In this document: in pieces, positions 4,420 through 6,379 of the stretch
Layout: every line of letters begins with the position of its first letter
Position numbering within the stretch: the first letter of the stretch is position 1
From: an uncultured Roseovarius sp.
GTDB taxonomy: Bacteria; Pseudomonadota; Alphaproteobacteria; Rhodobacterales; Rhodobacteraceae
NCBI GenBank assembly: GCA_913055965.1
Contig: CAJXKX010000129.1
Location: forward strand, 1 to 6,379
DNA length: 6,379 nt
Reading direction: 5' to 3'
Translations under genes and position numbers: made by a program
The notes under the pieces: model-generated
What the model was told of the DNA's origin: nothing
Seen by the model: the letters and a program-made list of their open reading frames with translations, nothing else
Databases searched by the model: none

Positions 4420-6379
4420 ACGCTGGCATGATCTTGCAGAGAGTCGCCTTCGTCTCCTGCATCTGGGTCACGCTGTCATAGCCATAGGTCTGGGCGGTGT
4501 TCGTGGCCTCGCCCAGCACGTAGGGGTCGGCCCCGGCGGGGTAGTTCTCCCGCAGGTCGCGCCCCTCGAAATGGCCGCCGAAGTGGAAGGGCATGAAGGC
4601 CACGCCCGCGCCCACCCGTTCGGTCACCATGGCCATCACCTTGACCTTGCCGCCCTCGGGCCCCTCGACCCAGACCTGTTCGCCGTCACGGACGCCGATA
4701 TCGTTGGCGTCGCGCGGGTTGATCTCGACGAACATGTCCTGCTGCAATTCCGCGAGCCAGGGGTTCGAACGCGTCTCGTCGCCGCCGCCCTCGTACTCGA
4801 CCAGACGGCCGGAGGTGAGGATGATCGGGTAATCCTTCGAGAAGTCGTTCTTCTGGATCGAGGCATAGAGCGTGGGCAGCCGGTAGGCGTGCCGGTCCTC
4901 GTAGGTGGGATAGTCCGCCACCAGATCGCGCCGGTTGGTATAGAGCGGTTCGCGATGCAGCGGCACCGGGTCGGGGAAGGTCCAGACCACCGCCCGCGCC
5001 TTGGCGTTGCCGAAGGGCGCGCATTCATGGGCGATCGCCACCCGCTGGATGCCGCCCGACAGGTCGGTCTTCCAGTTCACCGAGCCGATATTCTCGGGGC
5101 TGCCCGCGACCTGTTCGATCGAGGCGCGTTCCTCGTCGGTCAGTTCGCTGTCCCAGCCGAGATCCATGAGCATCTGCATGGTGAATTCCGGATACCCGTC
5201 CTGGATATCGGAGCCCACCGAGTAGACGCCCTCGGCCAGCAGGTTGTCGCCGTCCCGCTCGACGCCGAAACGCGCGCGGAAGGTCAGGCCACCCTCGGAG
5301 ACGGGCTTGGACATGTCGTAGAGCACATGGGTGCCGGGATGCTTCATCTCGGGCGTGCCCCAGCACGGCCAGGGCAGACCGTAGGTGTCGCCATCCGCGG
5401 GCCCGCCATTGGCGCGCAGCGTCGTCTTGTCGAACGTGTGCTGGTTGGCCATGTGCAGCTTGAGCCGCTCGGGGCTCTGCCCGGTATAGCCCACCGTCCA
5501 CATGCCGCGGTTGAACTCGCGGGTGATGCTCTCGACATTCGGGGTTTCGGGATCGTCCATCTCGATGTTGCGGAACAGACGGTCGGCGAAGCCGAACTTG
5601 TTGGCGAACTTGGCGATGATCACCTCGTCGGGCCGGCTCTCGAAGAGCGGCTCGATGATGCGGTCGCGCCACTGGATCGAGCGGTTCGAGGCGGTGACGG
5701 AGCCGCGCGTCTCGAACTGCGTGCAGGCAGGGAGCAGGTAGACGCCGTCGGTGCGGTCATGCATGACCGCCGACACGGTCGGGAACGGATCGACCACGAC
5801 CAGCATGTCGAGCTGTTCCATCGCCGTCTTCATTTCCTTGCCGCGCGTCTGACTGTTGGGCGCATGCCCCCAGAGCACCATGGCCCGCACCTTGTTGGGG
5901 TTGTCCATGTTCTCGGGGTCTTCGAGCACACCGTCGATCCAGCGGCTCACGGGGATGCCGCTCAGCTGCTGGAGCGACTGTTCCTTGCCGTCCTTGCCGG
6001 TGATCTTGGCGAACCGGTTGGCCAGCCATTCGGGGTCTTCGCCCCAGACCCGTGCCCAGTGATCCCACGATCCCTTGGCCAGGCCATAGTAGCCGGGCAG
6101 GGTGTGGCTGAGAACGCCAAGGTCCGTGGCCCCCTGCACGTTGTCATGGCCGCGGAAGATGTTGGTGCCGCCACCCGCAACGCCCATGTTGCCGAGCGCC
6201 AGTTGCAGGATGCAGTAAGCGCGGGTGTTGTTGTTGCCGTTGGTGTGCTGCGTGCCACCCATGCACCAGATCACGGTGCCGGGACGGCTGTTGGCGAGCG
6301 TCCGCGCCACGCGGCGCAGCTGGCTGCCCGGCGCGCCGGTCACGCGCTCGACCTCTTCGGGCGTCCACTTGGCGACCTC
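4418..6379 (-). CDS. fdhA: Formate dehydrogenase alpha (catalytic) subunit, C-terminal 653 residues; N-terminus off window
   Basis: The frame is open from the window edge (first codons E-V-A-K-W) to TAA at 4418-4420, so the GTG at 6343 is an internal Val, not a start. The product is a molybdenum/tungsten-bis-pterin oxidoreductase that oxidises formate to CO2. Residues 32-90 of the fragment carry the segment WCMGGTQHTNGNNNTRAY and the GVAGGGTNIFRGHDNVQGA stretch typical of formate dehydrogenases. The last 140 residues, from about 517 (PIILTSGRLVEYEGGG), form the C-terminal pterin dinucleotide-binding domain, including PFHFGG. Full-length relatives are about 950-1000 aa, so some 300-350 residues are missing. 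These would hold the Tat signal, the N-terminal [4Fe-4S] cluster and the Sec or Cys metal ligand, so their state cannot be judged here. It is the first gene in transcription order in the window and is tightly linked to the beta gene. Confidence 0.96.
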   Translation of the reverse strand, partial: EVAKWTPEEVERVTGAPGSQLRRVARTLANSRPGTVIWCMGGTQHTNGNNNTRAYCILQLALGNMGVAGGGTNIFRGHDNVQGATDLGVLSHTLPGYYGLAKGSWDHWARVWGEDPEWLANRFAKITGKDGKEQSLQQLSGIPVSRWIDGVLEDPENMDNPNKVRAMVLWGHAPNSQTRGKEMKTAMEQLDMLVVVDPFPTVSAVMHDRTDGVYLLPACTQFETRGSVTASNRSIQWRDRIIEPLFESRPDEVIIAKFANKFGFADRLFRNIEMDDPETPNVESITREFNRGMWTVGYTGQSPERLKLHMANQHTFDKTTLRANGGPADGDTYGLPWPCWGTPEMKHPGTHVLYDMSKPVSEGGLTFRARFGVERDGDNLLAEGVYSVGSDIQDGYPEFTMQMLMDLGWDSELTDEERASIEQVAGSPENIGSVNWKTDLSGGIQRVAIAHECAPFGNAKARAVVWTFPDPVPLHREPLYTNRRDLVADYPTYEDRHAYRLPTLYASIQKNDFSKDYPIILTSGRLVEYEGGGDETRSNPWLAELQQDMFVEINPRDANDIGVRDGEQVWVEGPEGGKVKVMAMVTERVGAGVAFMPFHFGGHFEGRDLRENYPAGADPYVLGEATNTAQTYGYDSVTQMQETKATLCKIMPA

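Noticed and set aside
6341..6343. GTG as the start of the alpha subunit
   Set aside because: The frame continues upstream to the window edge with family-like sequence, and the encoded domain would be headless. It is an internal valine codon.

Overview
The window is high-GC DNA read almost entirely from the minus strand. It looks like a piece of an alphaproteobacterial chromosome, most likely Rhodobacteraceae. The reasons are GC-rich codon use with third positions mostly G or C, the close packing of genes, and the family type of the formate dehydrogenase subunits and of the response regulator. This assignment is inference, since no rRNA or other taxonomic marker is present.

Layout in the direction of transcription, from high to low coordinates: (1) 6379-4418, the C-terminal 653 residues of a molybdopterin-type formate dehydrogenase catalytic (alpha) subunit, whose N-terminus lies off the window; (2) 4405-3812, a four-[4Fe-4S] beta subunit without a membrane anchor; (3) 3811-3669, a 143-nt spacer packed with four consecutive inverted repeats; (4) 3668-2451, a di-heme cytochrome b gamma subunit with a signal peptide and an unusually long N-terminal periplasmic part; (5) 2446-1160, an exported seven-bladed WD40 propeller fused to a class I c-type cytochrome; (6) 1143-1006, a 45-residue small protein with a hydrophobic N-terminus; (7) 1009 to the window edge, an NtrC-family response regulator cut off at its C-terminal side.

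Working model: subunits 1, 2 and 4 form a membrane-bound respiratory formate dehydrogenase. Formate would be oxidised in the periplasm and electrons passed through Fe-S clusters and two b hemes to quinone. The WD40-cytochrome c sits directly behind the gamma subunit (4-nt gap). It could be an extra periplasmic electron carrier, an assembly or docking factor, or a redox sensor, and the sequence does not decide between these. The small ORF and the regulator are linked by an ATGA start/stop overlap, so the regulator is probably co-expressed with the enzyme operon and may control it.

The most notable points are: the regulator lacks the sigma-54-contacting GAFTGA loop while keeping Walker A, Walker B and a complete receiver; the WD40-cytochrome c fusion inside a formate dehydrogenase operon; the hairpin-dense beta-gamma spacer; and the conserved-looking 45-aa ORF. 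I see no mobile elements, CRISPR arrays, tRNA or rRNA genes. The only non-coding stretch above 20 nt is the 143-nt spacer.
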